Assembly (NCBI GenBank): GCA_964036045.1
Contig: OZ038381.1
Span: 142,204,096 to 142,268,095, forward strand
DNA: 64,000 nt
Direction: 5' to 3'
Source: Eutreptiella sp. 'Long Island Sound 2002'
Taxonomy: Eukaryota > Euglenozoa > Euglenophyceae > Eutreptiales > Eutreptiaceae
Shown here: one piece after another, positions 1 to 14,118 of the stretch
Layout: the number at the start of each line of letters is the position of its first letter
How positions within the stretch are numbered: position 1 is the stretch's first letter
Translations under genes and position numbers: made by a program
The notes under the pieces: model-generated
The model's database searches: none
What the model was told of the DNA's origin: nothing
The model's input: only the letters and a program-made list of their open reading frames with translations

Positions 1-3000
1 GGGGTCTACACCCGCAAAATATTAGACGGATGTATGTCCGTCAAATATTTGACGCATGCCCATGCGTCAGTTATCTGGGGGTGTAGACCCACAAAATATT
101 TGACGGATGTATGTCCGGCAAATATTTGGGGGGTCTACACCCCCAAAGCATTTGACGTATGTACGTCCGTCAAATATTTGACGCATGCCCATGCGTCAGT
201 TATCTGGGGGGTGTAGACCCCCGAAATATTTGACGGATGTATGTCCGACAAATTTTTGGGGGGTATACACCCCCAAAACATTCGACGGATGTATGTCCGT
301 CAAATGTTTGGGGGGCGTACAACCCCAAAATATTTGACGGATGTATGTCCGTCAAATGTTTGGGGGGTCTACACCACGAAAATATTTGACGGATGTATGT
401 CAGTCAAACATTTGGGGGGTCTACACCCTCAAAATATTTGACGGATGTATGTCCGTCAAATATTTGACGCATGCCCATGCGTCAGTTATCTGGGGGGTGT
501 AGACCCCTAAAATATTTGACGGACGTATGTCCGTCAAATATTTCGGGGATGTAGACCGCCCAAATATTTGAGGGACGTATGTCCGTCAAATATTTGGGGG
601 GTCTACACCCCCGAAGTATTTGTAAGGATGTATGTCCGTCAAATATTTGGGAGGTCTACACCCCCAAAATATTTGACGGATGTATGTCCGTCAAATATTT
701 GTGGGGTCTACACCCCCAAAATATTTGACGGCTGTATGTCCGTCAAATATTAGCCGCATGCCCATGCGTCAGTTATCTGGGCGGTGTAGACCCCCAAAAT
801 ATTTGACGGATGTATGTCCGTCAAATATTTGGGGGGTCTACACCCCCAAAATGTTTGACGGATGTATGTCCGTCAAATATTTGACGCATGCCCATGTGTC
901 AGTTATCTGGGGGGTGTAGACCCCCCAAATATTTGGGGGATGTATGTCCGTCAAATATTTGACGCATGACCATGCGTCAATTATCTTGGGGGTGTAGAAC
1001 CCAAAATATTTGACGGATGTATGTCCGTCAAATATTTGGCAGGTCTACACCCCCGAAATATTTGACGGATGTATGTCCGTCAAATATTTGGGGGGTCTAC
1101 ACCCCGGAGATATTTGACGGCTGTATGTCCGTCAAATATTTGCTGCATGGCCATGCGTCAGTTATCTGGGGGCTGTAGACCCCCAAAATATTTGACAGAT
1201 GTATGTCCGTCAAATATTTGGGGGGTCTACACCCTGAAAACATTTGACGGATGTATGTCCGTCAAATATTTGGGGGGTCTACACCCCCAAAATATTTGAC
1301 AGATGTATGTCCGTCAAATATTTGGGGGGTCTACACCCCGGAAATATTTGACGGTTGTATGTCCGTCAAATATTTGCTGCATGGCCATGCGTCAGTTATC
1401 TGGGGGATGTAGACCCCCAAAATATTTGACGGATGTATGTCCGTCAAATATTTGGGGGGTCTACACCCCGAAAATATTTGACGGATGTATGTCCGTCAAA
1501 TATTTTGGGGGGTCTACAGCCCCAAAATATTTGACGGATGTATGTCCGTCAAATATTTGGGGGGTCTACGGCCCGGGAATATATTTGACAGATGTATGTC
1601 TGTCAAATGCTTGGGGGGTCTACACCCCAAAAACATTTGACGGATGTATGTCCCTCAAATATTTGACGCATGCCCATGCGTCAGACATCTGGGGGGTGTA
1701 GACCCCCAAAATATTTGACGGACGTATGTCCGTCAAATATTTCGGGGATGTAGACCGCCCAAATATTTGAGGGACGTATGTCCGTCAAATATTTGGGGGG
1801 TCTACACCCCCGAAGTATTTGAAAGGATGTATGTCCGTCAAATATTTGGGAGGTCTACACCCCCAAAATATTTGACGGATGTATGTCCGTCAAATATTTG
1901 GGGGGTCTACACCCCCAAAATATTTGACGGATGTATGTCCGTCAAATGTTTGGGGGGTCTACACCCCGAAAATATTTGACGGGTGTATGTCGTCAAATAT
2001 TTGGGGGGTCTACACCCCCAAAATATTTGACGGCTGTATGTCCGTCAAATATTTGCTGCATGCCCATGCGTCAGTTATCTGGGGGGTGTAGACCCCCCAA
2101 ATATTTGACGGATGTATGTCCGGCAAATATTTGGGGGGTCTACACCCGCAAAATATTAGACGGATGTATGTCCGTCAAATATTTGACGCATGCCCATGCG
2201 TCAGTTATCTGGGGGTGTAGACCCACAAAATATTTGACGGATGTATGTCCGGCAAATATTTGGGGGGTCTACACCCCCAAAGCATTTGACGTATGTACGT
2301 CCGTCAAATATTTGACGCATGCCCATGCGTCAGTTATCTGGGGGGTGTAGACCCCCGAAATATTTGACGGATGTATGTCCGACAAATTTTTGGGGGGTAT
2401 ACACCCCCAAAACATTCGACGGATGTATGTCCGTCAAATGTTTGGGGGGCGTACAACCCCAAAATATTTGACGGTTGTATGTCCGTCAAATGTTTGGGGG
2501 GTCTACACCACGAAAATATTTGACGGATGTATGTCAGTCAAACATTTGGGGGGTCTACACCCTCAAAATATTTGACGGATGTATGTCCGTCAAATATTTG
2601 ACGCATGCCCATGCGTCAGTTATCTGGGGGGTGTAGACCCCTAAAATATTTGACGGACGTATGTCCGTCAAATATTTCGGGGATGTAGACCGCCCAAATA
2701 TTTGAGGGACGTATGTCCGTCAAATATTTCGGGGGTCTACACCCCCGAAGTATTTGAAAGGATGTATGTCCGTCAAATATTTGGGAGGTCTACACCCCCG
2801 AAATATTTGACGGATGTATGTCCGTCAAATATTTGGGGGGTCTACACCCCCAAAATATTTGACGGCTGTATGTCCGTCAAATATTTGCCGCATGCCCATG
2901 CGTCAGTTATCTGGGCGGTGTAGACCCCCAAAATATTTGACGGATGTATGTCCGTCAAATATTTGGGGGGTCTACACCCCCAAAATGTTTGGCGGATGTA

Positions 3001-6000
3001 TGTCCGTCAAATATTTGACGCATGCCCATGTGTCAGTTATCTGGGGGGTGTAGACCCCCCAAATATTTGGGGGATGTATGTCCGTCAAATATTTGACGCA
3101 TGACCATGCGTCAATTATCTTGGGGGTGTAGAACCCCAAATATTTGACGGATGTATGTCCGTCAAATATTTGGGGGGTCTACACCCCCGAAATATTTGAC
3201 GGATGTATGTCCGTCAAATATTTGGGGGGTCTACACCCCGGAAGGATTTTACGGCTGTATGTCCGTCAAATATTTGCTGCATGGTCATGCGTCAGTTATC
3301 TGGGGGCTGTAGACCCCCAAAATATTTGACAGATGTATGTCCGTCAAATATTTGGGGGGTCTACAATCCGAAAATATTTGACGGATGTATGTCCGTCAAA
3401 TATTTGGGGGGTCTACAGCCCAAAAATATTTGACGGATGTATGTCCGTCAAATATTTGGGGGGTCTACACCCCGGAAATATTTGACGGATGTATGTCCGT
3501 CAAATATTTGCTGCATGGCCATGCGTCCGTTATCTGGGGGGTGTAGACCCCCAAAATATTTGACTGATGTATGTCCGTCAAATATTTGGGGGGTCTACAC
3601 CCTGAAAATATTTGACGGATGTATGTCCGTCAAATATTTGGGGGGTCTACACCCCAAAAATATTTGACAGATGTATGTCCGTCAAATATTTGGGGGGTCT
3701 ACACCCCGGAAACATTTGACGGATGTATGTCTGTCAAATGCTTGGGGGGTCTACACCCCAAAAATATTTGACGGATGTATGTCCCTCAAATATTTGACGC
3801 ATGCCCATGAGTCAGACATCTGGGGGGTGTAGACCCCCAAAATATTTGAAAGGATGTATGTCCGTCAAATATTTGGGGGGTCTACACCCCGAAAATATTT
3901 GACGGGTGTATGTCGTCAAATATTTGGGGGGTCTACAGCCCCAAAATATTTGACGGTGTATGCCCGTCAAATATTTGGGGGGTCTACACCCCAGAAATAT
4001 TTGACGGCTGTATGTCCGTCAAATATTTGCTGCATGCCCATGCGTCAGTTATCTGGGGGGTGTAGACCCCCAAAATATTTGACGGATGTATGTCCGGCAA
4101 ATATTTGGGGGGTCTACACCCGCAAAATATTAGACGGATGTATGTCCGTCAAATATTTGACGCATGCCCATGCGTCAGTTATCTGTGGGGTGTAGACCCC
4201 CAAAATATTTGACGGGTGTATGTCCGTCAAATATTTGGGGGGTCTACACCCCCAAAGCATTTGACGTACGTACGTCCGTCAAATATTTGACGCATGCCCA
4301 TGCGTCAGTTATCTGGGGGGTGTAGACCCCAAAAATATTTGACGGATGTATGTCCGACAAATTTTTGGGGGGTATACACCCCCCAAAACATTCGACGGAT
4401 GTATGTCCGTCAAATGTTTGGGGGGTGTACACCCCCAAAATATTTGACGGATGTATGTCGGTCAAATGTTTGGGGGGTCTAGACCACGAAAATATTTGAC
4501 GGATGTATGTCAGTCAAACATTTGGGGGGTCTACACCCTCAAAATATTTGACGGATGTATGTCCGTCAAATATTTGACGCATGCCCATGCGTCAGTTATC
4601 TGGGGGTTGTAGACCCCTAAAATATTTGACGGATGTATGTCCGTCAAATATTTCGGGGATGCAGACCCCCCAAAAATTTGACGGACGTATGTCCGTCAAA
4701 TATTTGGGGGGTCTACACCCCCGAAATATTTGAAAGGATGTATGTCCGTCAAATATTTGGGGGGTGTACACCCCCAAAATATTTGACGGATGTATGTCCG
4801 TCAAATATTTGGGGGGTCTACACCCCCAAAATATTTGACGGCTGTATGTCCGTCAAATATTTGCTGCATGCCCATGCGTCAGTTATGTGGGCGGTGTAGA
4901 CCCCCAAAATATTTGACGGATGTATGTCCGTCAAATATTTGGGGGGTCTACACCCCCAAAATGTTTGGCGGATGTATGTCCGTCAAATATTTGACGCATG
5001 CCCATGTGTCAGTTATCTGGGGGCTGTAGATCCCCCAAATATTTGGGGGATGTATGTCCGTCAAATATTTGACACATGCCCATGCGTCAATTATCTTGGG
5101 GGTGTAGACCCCCCAAATGTTTAACGGATGTATGTCCGTCAAATATTTGGGGGGTCTACACCCCCAAAATATTTGACGGATGTATGTCCGTCAAATTTTT
5201 GGGTGGTCTACACCCCCCAAATATTTGACGGATGTATGTCCGTCAAATATTTGCTGCATGCCCATGCGTCAGTTATCTGGGTGGTGTAGACCCCCAAAAT
5301 ATTTGACGGATGTACGTCCGTCAAATAATTGGGGGGTCTACACCCATAAAATATTTGACGGATGTATGTCCGTCAAATATTTCACGCATGCCCTTGCGTC
5401 ACTTATCTGGGGGGTGTAGACCCCCAAAATATTTGACAGATGTATGTCCGTCAAATGTTTGGGGGGTCTACACCCCAAAAAAATTTACGGACGTATGTCC
5501 CTCAAATATTTGACGCATGCCCATGCGTCAGACATCTGGGGGGTGTAGACCCCCAAAATATTTGAAAGGATGTATGTCCGCAAATGTTTGGGGGGTGTAC
5601 ACCCCCAACATATTTGACGGATGTATGTCCGTCACATATTTGGGGGGTCTACACCCCGAAAATATTTGACGGGTGTATGTCCATCAAATATTTGGGGGGT
5701 CTACACCCCCAAAATATTTGACGGTGTATGTCCGTCAAATATTTGGGGGGTCTACACGCCAAAAATATTTGACGGCTGTATGTCCGTCAAATATTGGCTG
5801 CATGCCCATGCGTGAATTATCTGGGGGGTGTAGACCCCCAAAATATTTGATAGATGTATGTCTGGCAAATATTTGGGGGGTCTACACCCGCAAAATATTA
5901 GACGGATGTATGTCCGTCAAATATTTGCGCATGCCCATGCGTCAGTTATCTGGGGGCTGTAGACCCCCCAAATATTTGACGGATGTATGTCCGTCAAATA

Positions 6001-9000
6001 TTTGGGGGGTCTACACCCCCAAAACATTCGACGGATGTATGTCCGTCAAATGTTTGGGGGGTCTACACCACGAAAATATTTGACGGATGTATGTCAGTCA
6101 AATATTTGGGGGGTCTACACCCTCAAAATATTTGACGGATGTATGTCCGTCAAATATTTGACGGATGTATGTCCGTCAAATATTTGGGGGGTCTACACCC
6201 CCTAAATATTTGAAAGGATGTATGTCCGTCAAATATTTGGGGGGTCTACACCCCCAAAATATTTGACGGATGTATGTCCGTCAAATATTTGGGGGATCTA
6301 CACCCCCAACATATTTGACGGATGTATGTCCGTCAAATATTTGACGCATGCCCATGCGTCAGTTATCTCGGGGGTGTAGACCCCCCAAATATTTGACGGA
6401 TGTATGTCCGTCAAATATTTGGGGTGTCTACACCGCGAAAATATTTGACGGATGTATGTCCGTCAAATATTTGGGGGGTCTACACCCCGAAAATATTTGA
6501 CGGTTGTATGTCCGTCAAATTTTTGGGGGTCTACACCCCCAAAATATTTGACCAATGTATGTCCGTCAAATATTTGGGGGGTCTACACCCCCAAAATATT
6601 TGACAAATGTATGTCCATCAAGTATTTGACGCATGCCCATGCGTCAGTTATCTGGGGGGTGTAGACCCCCCAAATATTTGACGGATGTATGTCCGTCAAA
6701 TATTGGGGGGGTCTACACCGCGAAAATATTTGACGGATGTATGTCCGTCAAATATTTGGGGGGTCTACAGCCCGAAAATATTTGACGGATGTATGTCCGT
6801 CAAACATTTGGGGGGTCTACACCGCGAACGTATTTGACGGATGTATGTCCGTCAAATATTTGGAGGGTCTACACCCCGAAAATGTTTGACGGATGTATGT
6901 GTGTCGAATATTTGGGGGGTCTACACCCCCAAAATATTTGACGGATGTATGTCCATCAAATATTTGACGCATGCCCATGCGTCAGTTATCTGGGAGGTTT
7001 AGACCCCCCAAATATTTGACGGATGTATGTCCGTCAAATATTTGGGGGGTCTACACCCCGAAAATGTTTAACGGATGTATGTCCGTCAAATATTTGGGGG
7101 GTCTACGGCCCCAAAATATTTGACGGATGTATGTCCGTCAAATATTTGACGCATGCCCATGCGTCAGTTATCTGGGGGGTGTAGACCCCCCAAATATTTG
7201 ACGGATGTATGTCCGTCAAATATTTAGGGGGTCTACACCCCGAAAACATTTGACGGATGTATGTCCGTCAAATATTTGGGGAGTCTACACCGCGAAAATA
7301 TTTGACGGATGTATGTCCGTCAAATATTTGGGGGGTCTACACCCCGAAAATATTTGACGGATGTATGTCCGTCAAATATTTGGGGGGTCTACACCGCGAA
7401 AATATTTGACGGATGTATGTCCGTCAAATGTTTGGGGGGTCTACACCCCCAAAATGTTTGACGGATGTATGTCCGTAAAATATTTGACGCATGCCCATGC
7501 GTCAGTTATCTGAGGGGTCTACACCTCCAAATTGTTTGACGGATGTATGTCCGTCAAATATTTTGGGGGTGTAGACCCCCCAAAATTGGGGGTATTTGGG
7601 GGGTCTACACCCCCAAAATATTTGACGGATGCATGTCCGTCAAATATTTGACGCATGTCCATGCGTCAGCTATCTGGGGGGTGTAGACCCCCAAAATATT
7701 AGATGGATGTATGTCCGTCAAATATTTGGGGGGTCTACACCCCCGTAACATTTGACGGATGTGTGTCCGTCAAATATTTTGGGGGGTCTACACCACCCAA
7801 ACATTTGACGGATGTATGTCCGTCAAATATTTGACGCATGCCCATGCGTCAGTTATCTGCGGGGTGTAGACCCCCAAAATATTTGACGGATGTATGTCCG
7901 TCAAATATTTGGGGGGTCTACACCCCGAAAATATTTGACGGATGTATGTCCGTCAAATGTTTGGGGGGTCTACACCCCCAAAATATTTGACGGATGTATG
8001 TCCGTCAAATATTTGGGGGGTCTACACCCCCAAAATATTTGACGGATGTATGTCCGTGAAATATTTGGGGGGTCTATAGCCCCAAAATACTTGACGGATG
8101 TATGTCCGTCAAATATTTGACGCATGCCCATGCGTCAGTTATCTGCGGGGTGTGGACCCCCAAAATATTTGACGGATGTATGTCCGTCAAATGTTTGGGG
8201 CGTCTACACCCCCAAAATATTTGACGGATGTATGTCCGTCAAATATTTGGGGGGTCTACACCCCCAAAATATTTGACGGCTGTATGTCCGTCAGATATTT
8301 GACGCATGTCCATGCGTCATTCATCTGGGGGGTGTAGACCCCCCAAATGTTTGACGGATGTATGTCCGTCAAATATTTGGGGGGTCTACACCCTGAAAAT
8401 ATTTGACGGATCTATGTCCTTCAAATATTTGGGGGGTCTACACCCCGAAAATAGTTGACGGATGTATGTCCGTCAAATATTTGGGGGGTCTACACCCCCA
8501 AAATATTTGACGGATGTATGTCCGTCAAATATTTGGGGGGTCTACACCCCTGAAATATTTCACGGATGTATGTCCGTCAAATATTTGACGCATGCCCATG
8601 CGTCAGTTATCTGGGGGGTCTACACCCTCAAATTATTTGACGGACGTATGTCCGTCAAATATTTTGGGGGTGTACACCCCCCACCTCTGGGGGTATTTGG
8701 GGGGTCTACACCCCCAAAATATTTGACGGCTGTATGTCCGTTAAATATTTGACGCATGTCCATGCGTCATTCATCTGGGGGGTGTAGACCCCCCAAATGT
8801 TTGACAGATGTATGTCCGTCAAATATTTTGCAGGTCTACACCCCTAAAATATTTGACGGATGTATGTCCGTCAAATATTTGGGGGGTCTACACCCTGAAA
8901 ATATTTGACGGATGTATGTCCGTCAAATATTGGGGGGGTCTACATCCCCAAAATATTTGACGGATGTATGTCCGTCAAATATTTGGGGGGTCTACACCCC

Positions 9001-9103
9001 CAAAAAATTTGACGGATGTATGTCGGTCAAATATTTGACGCATGCCCATGCGTAAGTTATCTGGGGGGTGTAGACCCCCAAAATATTTGACGGATGTATG
9101 TCC
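1..9103. repeat. Satellite A: tandem array of inverted-repeat units
   Basis: The stretch is built almost entirely of a 52-bp unit made of two inverted 26-bp halves. TTTGACGGA and TCCGTCAAA arms flank a TGTATG spacer, and GGGGGGTCTACACCCCC forms a second inverted repeat. About every fourth to sixth unit is replaced by a 78-bp variant whose palindrome has TGACGCATG and CATGCGTCA arms followed by 'gttatctggggggtgtagac'. A higher-order repeat is visible: the same diverged stretch (ggggtctacacccgcaaaat) recurs at 1, 2,135, 4,109 and 5,877. The many 60-139-residue open frames here only reflect the unit length and carry no codon signal. Near 7,580 and 8,680 the array is interrupted by short variant units. 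Confidence 0.95.
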
Positions 9104-11190
9104 CCTCCCAAGTGGCTAAATAACTCGCGGAGGGACTGTACAACCCTCCCAAGTGGCTAAATAATTCACGGAGGGATTGTACATCCCTCCCAAGTGGCTA
9201 AATAATTCACGGAAGGATTGTACACCCCTCCAAACTGGATAAATGATTCACGGAAGGATTGTACACCCCTCCCAAATGGAAAAATAATTCACGGAGGGAT
9301 TGTACACCCCTCCCAAGTGGATAAATAATTCACGGACAGATTGTACACCCCTCCAATGTGGATAAATATTCCACGGAGGGAGTGTACACCCCTGCCAAGT
9401 GGATAAATAATTCACGGAGGGATTGTACACCCCTCCCAAGTGTGGGGTATACAGGTGTATAATGTGTCTAATGTTCCACTGAGGGGGGTATACAGGTGTC
9501 TAATGTGTCTAATGTTCCACTGAGGGGGGTATAGAGGTGTCGACCGTGTCTAATGTTCCACTGAGGGGGGTATACAGGTGTGTAATGCGTTTAATGTTCC
9601 ACTGAGAGGGGTATACAGGTGTCGAACGTGTCCAATGTGCCACTGAGGGGGGTATACAGGTGTCTAATGTGTCTAATGTCTAATGTATGTCCGTCAAATA
9701 TTTCACGCATGTCCATGCGTCAGTTATCTCGGGGGTCTACACCCCCAAAATATTTGATGGATGTATGTCCGTCAAATATTTGGGGGGTCTACACCCCGAA
9801 AATGTTTGACGGATGTATGTCCGTCAAATATTTGGGGGGTCTACACCCCCAAAAAATTCCGACGGATGTATGTCCGTCAAATATTAGACGCATGCCCATG
9901 CGTAAGGTATCTGCGGGGTGTAGACCCCCAAAATATTTGACGGATGTATGTCCCCTCCCAAGTGGCTAAATAATTCACGGAGGGAGTTTACAACCCTCCC
10001 AAGTGGCTAAATAATTCACGGAGGGATTGTACTTCCCTCCCAAGTGGCTAAACAATTCACGGAAGGATTGTACACCCCTCCCAAATGGAAAAATAATTCA
10101 CGGAGGGATTGTACACCCCTCCAAACTGGATAAATATTTCACGGAAGATGATTGTACACCTCTCCCGAATGGATAAATAATTCACGGAGGGATTGTACAC
10201 CCCTCCCAAGTGGATAAATAATTCACGGACGGATTGTACACCCCTGCAATGTGCATAAATATTCCACGGAGGGAGTGTACAACCCTGCCAAGTGGATAAA
10301 AAATTCACGGAGGGATTGTACACCCCTCCCAAGTGTGGGGTATACAGGTGTATAATGTGTCTAATGTTCCACTGAGGGGGGTATGCAGGTGTCTAATGTG
10401 TCTAATGTTCCACTGAGGGGGGTATACAGGTGTCTAATGTGTCTAATGTTCCACTGAGGGGGGTATACAGGTGTGTAATGTGTTTAATGTTCCACTGAAA
10501 GGGGTATACAAGTGTCCAATGTGTCCAATGTGCCACTGAGGGGGGTATACAGGTGTCTAATGTGTCTAATGTCTAATGTATGTCCGTCAAATATTTGACG
10601 CATGCCCATGCGTCAGTTATCTGGGGGGTGTAGACCCCCAAAATGTTTGACGGATGTATGTCCGTCAAAAATTTGGGGGGTCTACACCCCCAAAATATTT
10701 GACGGATGTATGTCCGTCAAATATTTGGGGGGTCTACACCCCCAAAATATTTGACGGATGTATGTCCGTCAAATATTTGACGCATGCCCATGCGTAAGTT
10801 ATCTGGGGGGTGTAGACCCCCAAAATATTTGACGGATGTATGTCCCCTCCCAAGTGGCTAAATAATTCACGGAGGGACTGTGCAACCCTCCCAAGTGGCT
10901 AAATAATTCACGGAGGGATTGTACATCCCTCCCAAATGGCTAAATAATTCACGGAAGGATTGTACACCCCTCCCAAGTGGATAAATATTCCACGGAGGGA
11001 TTGTACACCCCTGCCAAGTGGATAAATAATTCACGGAGGGATTGTACACCCCTCCCAAGTGGGTGAGTAATTCACGGACCAATTGTACACCCCTCCAGAG
11101 TGGATAAATATTCCACGGAGGGAGTGTACACCCCTGCCAAGTGGATAAATAATTCACGGAGGGATTGTACACCCCTCCCAAGTGGGGGGT
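9104..11190. repeat. Composite B-C-A satellite block
   Basis: Three blocks repeat in the same order at a period of roughly 850-895 bp: B (9,104-9,438; 9,951-10,335; 10,846-11,190), C (9,441-9,682; 10,336-10,576) and short runs of satellite A (9,683-9,950; 10,577-10,845). B is a 41-bp unit around 'cccaagtggataaataatt' and 'cacggagggattgtacac'. C is also 41 bp, around 'gtatacaggtgtctaatgtg' and 'ttccactgagggggg'. The junctions are reused (for example 'ggatgtatgtcccctccca' at each A-to-B step), so the composite was amplified as a unit. Confidence 0.93.
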
Positions 11191-14118
11191 ATCAGGTGTC
11201 TAATGTGTCTAATGTTCCACTGAGAGGGGTATGCAGGTGTCTAATGTGTGTAATGTCCCATTGAGAGGGGTATACAGGTGTCTAATGTGTCTAATGTTCC
11301 ACTGAGGGGGGTATACAAGTGTCGACTGTGTCTAATGTTCCACTGAGGGGGGTAAATAGGTGTCTAATACGTCTAATGTTCCACTGAGGGGGGTATGCAG
11401 GTGTCTAATGTGTCCAATGTGCCACTGAGGGGGGTATACAGGTGTCTAATGTGTCTAATGTTCCACTGAGAGGGGTATACAGGTGTCGACTGTGTCTAAT
11501 GTTCACCCCTGCCAAGTGGATAAATAATTCACGGAGGGTTTGTACACCCCTCCCAAGTGGGGGGTATACAGGTGTCTAATGTGTCTAATGTACCACTGAG
11601 GGGGGTATACAGGTGTCTAATGTGTCTAATGTTCCACTGAGGGGGGTATACAGGTGTCTAATGTGTCTAATGTTCCACTGAGGGGGGTATACAGGTGTGT
11701 AATGTGTTTAATGTTCCACTGAGAGGGGTATACAGGTGTCGACTGTGTCTAAGGTTCCACTGAGGGGGGTATACAGGTGTGTAATGTGTCTAATGTTCCA
11801 CTGAGGGGGGTAGACAGGTGTCGACTGTGTCTAATGTTCCACTGAGGGGGGTATACAGGTGTGTAATGTGTTTAATGCTCCACTGAGAGGGGTATACACG
11901 TGTCTAATGTGTCTAATGTTCCGCGGAGAGGGGTATACAGGTGTCTAATGTGTCTAATGATCCACTGAAGGGGGTATACAGGTGTCTAATGTATCTAATG
12001 TTCCACTGAGGGGGGTATACAGGTGTCTAATGTATCTAAGGTTCCACTGAGGGGGGTATGCAGGTGTCTAATGTGTCCAATGTTCCACTGAGGGGGGTAT
12101 ACAGGTGTCTAATGTGTCTAATGTTCCACTGAGAGGGGTATGCAGGTGTCTAATGTGTCTAATGTTCCACTGAGAGGGGTATACAGGTGTCGACTGTGTC
12201 TAATGTTCCACTGAGGGGGGAATACAGGTGTGTAATGCGTTTGATGTTCCACTGAGAGGCGTATATAGGTGTCGAATGTGTCCAATGTTCCACTGAGGGG
12301 GGTATACAGGTGTCTAATGTGTCTAATGTTCCACTGAGGGGGGTATACAGGTGTCGACTGTGTCTAATGTTCCACTGAGGGGGGTATACAGGTGTGTAAT
12401 GCGTTTGATGATCCACTGATATGCGTATACAGGTGTCGAATGTGTCCAATGTGCCACTGAGGGGGGTATACAGGTGTCTAATGTGTCTAATGTTCCACTG
12501 AGAGGGGTATACAGGTGTCTAATGTGTCTAATGTTCCACTGAGAGGGGTATACAGGTGTCGACTGTGTCTAATGTTCCACTTAGGGGGGTATACGGGTGT
12601 GTAATGCGTTTGATGTTCCACTGAGATGCGTATACAGGTGTCGAATGTGTCCAATGTTCCACTGAGGGGGGTATACAGGTGTCTATTGTGTCTAATGTTC
12701 CACTGAGAGGGGTATACAGGTGTTGACTGTGTCTAATGTTCCACTTAGGGGGGTATACGGGTGTGTAATGCGTTTGATGTTCCACTGAGATGCGTATACA
12801 GGTGTCGAATGTGTCCAATGTTCCACTGAGGGGGGTATACAGGTGTCTAATGTGTCTAATGTTCCACTGAGGGGGGTATACAGGTGTGTAATGTGTTTAA
12901 TGTTCCACTGAGAGGGGTATACAGGTGTCGACTGTGTCTAATGTTCCACTGAGGGGGGTATACAGGTGTGTAATGTGTCTAATGTTCCACTGAGGGGGGT
13001 AGACAGGTGTCGACTGTGTCTAATGTTCCACTGAGGGGGGTATACAGGTGTGTAATGTGTTTAATGCTCCACTGAGAGGGGTATACACGTGTCTAATGTG
13101 TCTAATGTTCCGCGGAGAGGGGTATACAGGTGTCTAATGTGTCTAATGATCCACTGAAGGGGGTATACAGGTGTCTAATGTATCTAATGTTCCACTGAGG
13201 GGGGTATACAGGTGTCTAATGTATCTAAGGTTCCACTGAGGGGGGTATGCAGGTGTGTAATGCGTTTGATGTTCCACTGAGGGGGGTATACAGGTGTCTA
13301 ATGTGTCTAATGTTCCACTGAGAGGGGTATGCAGGTGTCTAATGTGTCTAATGTTCCACTGAGAGGGGTATACAGGTGTCGACTGTGTCTAATGTTCCAC
13401 TGAGGGGGGTATACAGGTGTGTAATGCGTTTGATGTTCCACTGAGAGGCGTATATAGGTGTCGAATGTGTCCAATGTTCCACTGAGGGGGGTATACAGGT
13501 GTCTAATGTGTCTAATGTTCCACTGAGGGGGGTATACAGGTGTCGACTGTGTCTAATGTTCCACTGAGGGGGGTATACAGGTGTGTAATGCGTTTGATGT
13601 TCCACTGATATGCGTATACAGGTGTCGAATGTGTCCAATGTGCCACTGAGGGGGGTATACAGGTGTCTAATGTGTCTAATGTTCCACTGAGAGGGGTATA
13701 CAGGTGTCTAATGTGTCTAATGTTCCACTGAGAGGGGTATACAGGTGTCGACTGTGTCTAATGTTCCACTTAGGGGGGTATACGGGTGTGTAATGCGTTT
13801 GATGTTCCACTGAGATGCGTATACAGGTGTCGAATGTGTCCAATGTTCCACTGAGGGGGGTATACAGGTGTCTATTGTGTCTAATGTTCCACTGAGAGGG
13901 GTATACAGGTGTTGACTGTGTCTAATGTTCCACTTAGGGGGGTATACGGGTGTGTAATGCGTTTGATGTTCCACTGAGATGCGTATACAGGTGTCGAATG
14001 TGTCCAATGTTCCACTGAGGGGGGTATACAGGTGTCTATTGTGTCTAATGTTCCACTGAGAGGGGTATACAGGTGTCTAATGTGTCTAATGTTCCACTGA
14101 GGGGGGTAAATAGGTGTC
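11191..14118. repeat. Satellite C array, 41-bp units
   Basis: A tandem array of the 41-bp C unit, with a short B insert near 11,503-11,551. Variant strings such as 'gttccgcggagagg' recur about 1.19 kb apart (near 11,930 and 13,110), so long segments were duplicated inside the array. The 96-residue minus-strand frames repeating 'DTCIPPSVEHWTHS'-like text are translations of the 41-bp unit, not genes. Confidence 0.93.

Noticed and set aside
1-9103. CRISPR array
   Set aside because: Palindromic repeats are present, but the intervening sequences are themselves repeats, there are no cas genes, and the context is eukaryotic.
1-14118. Many open frames of 60-139 codons in the satellite block
   Set aside because: They repeat the translation of 52-bp and 41-bp units, occur on both strands, and break at random mutations; no independent coding signal.
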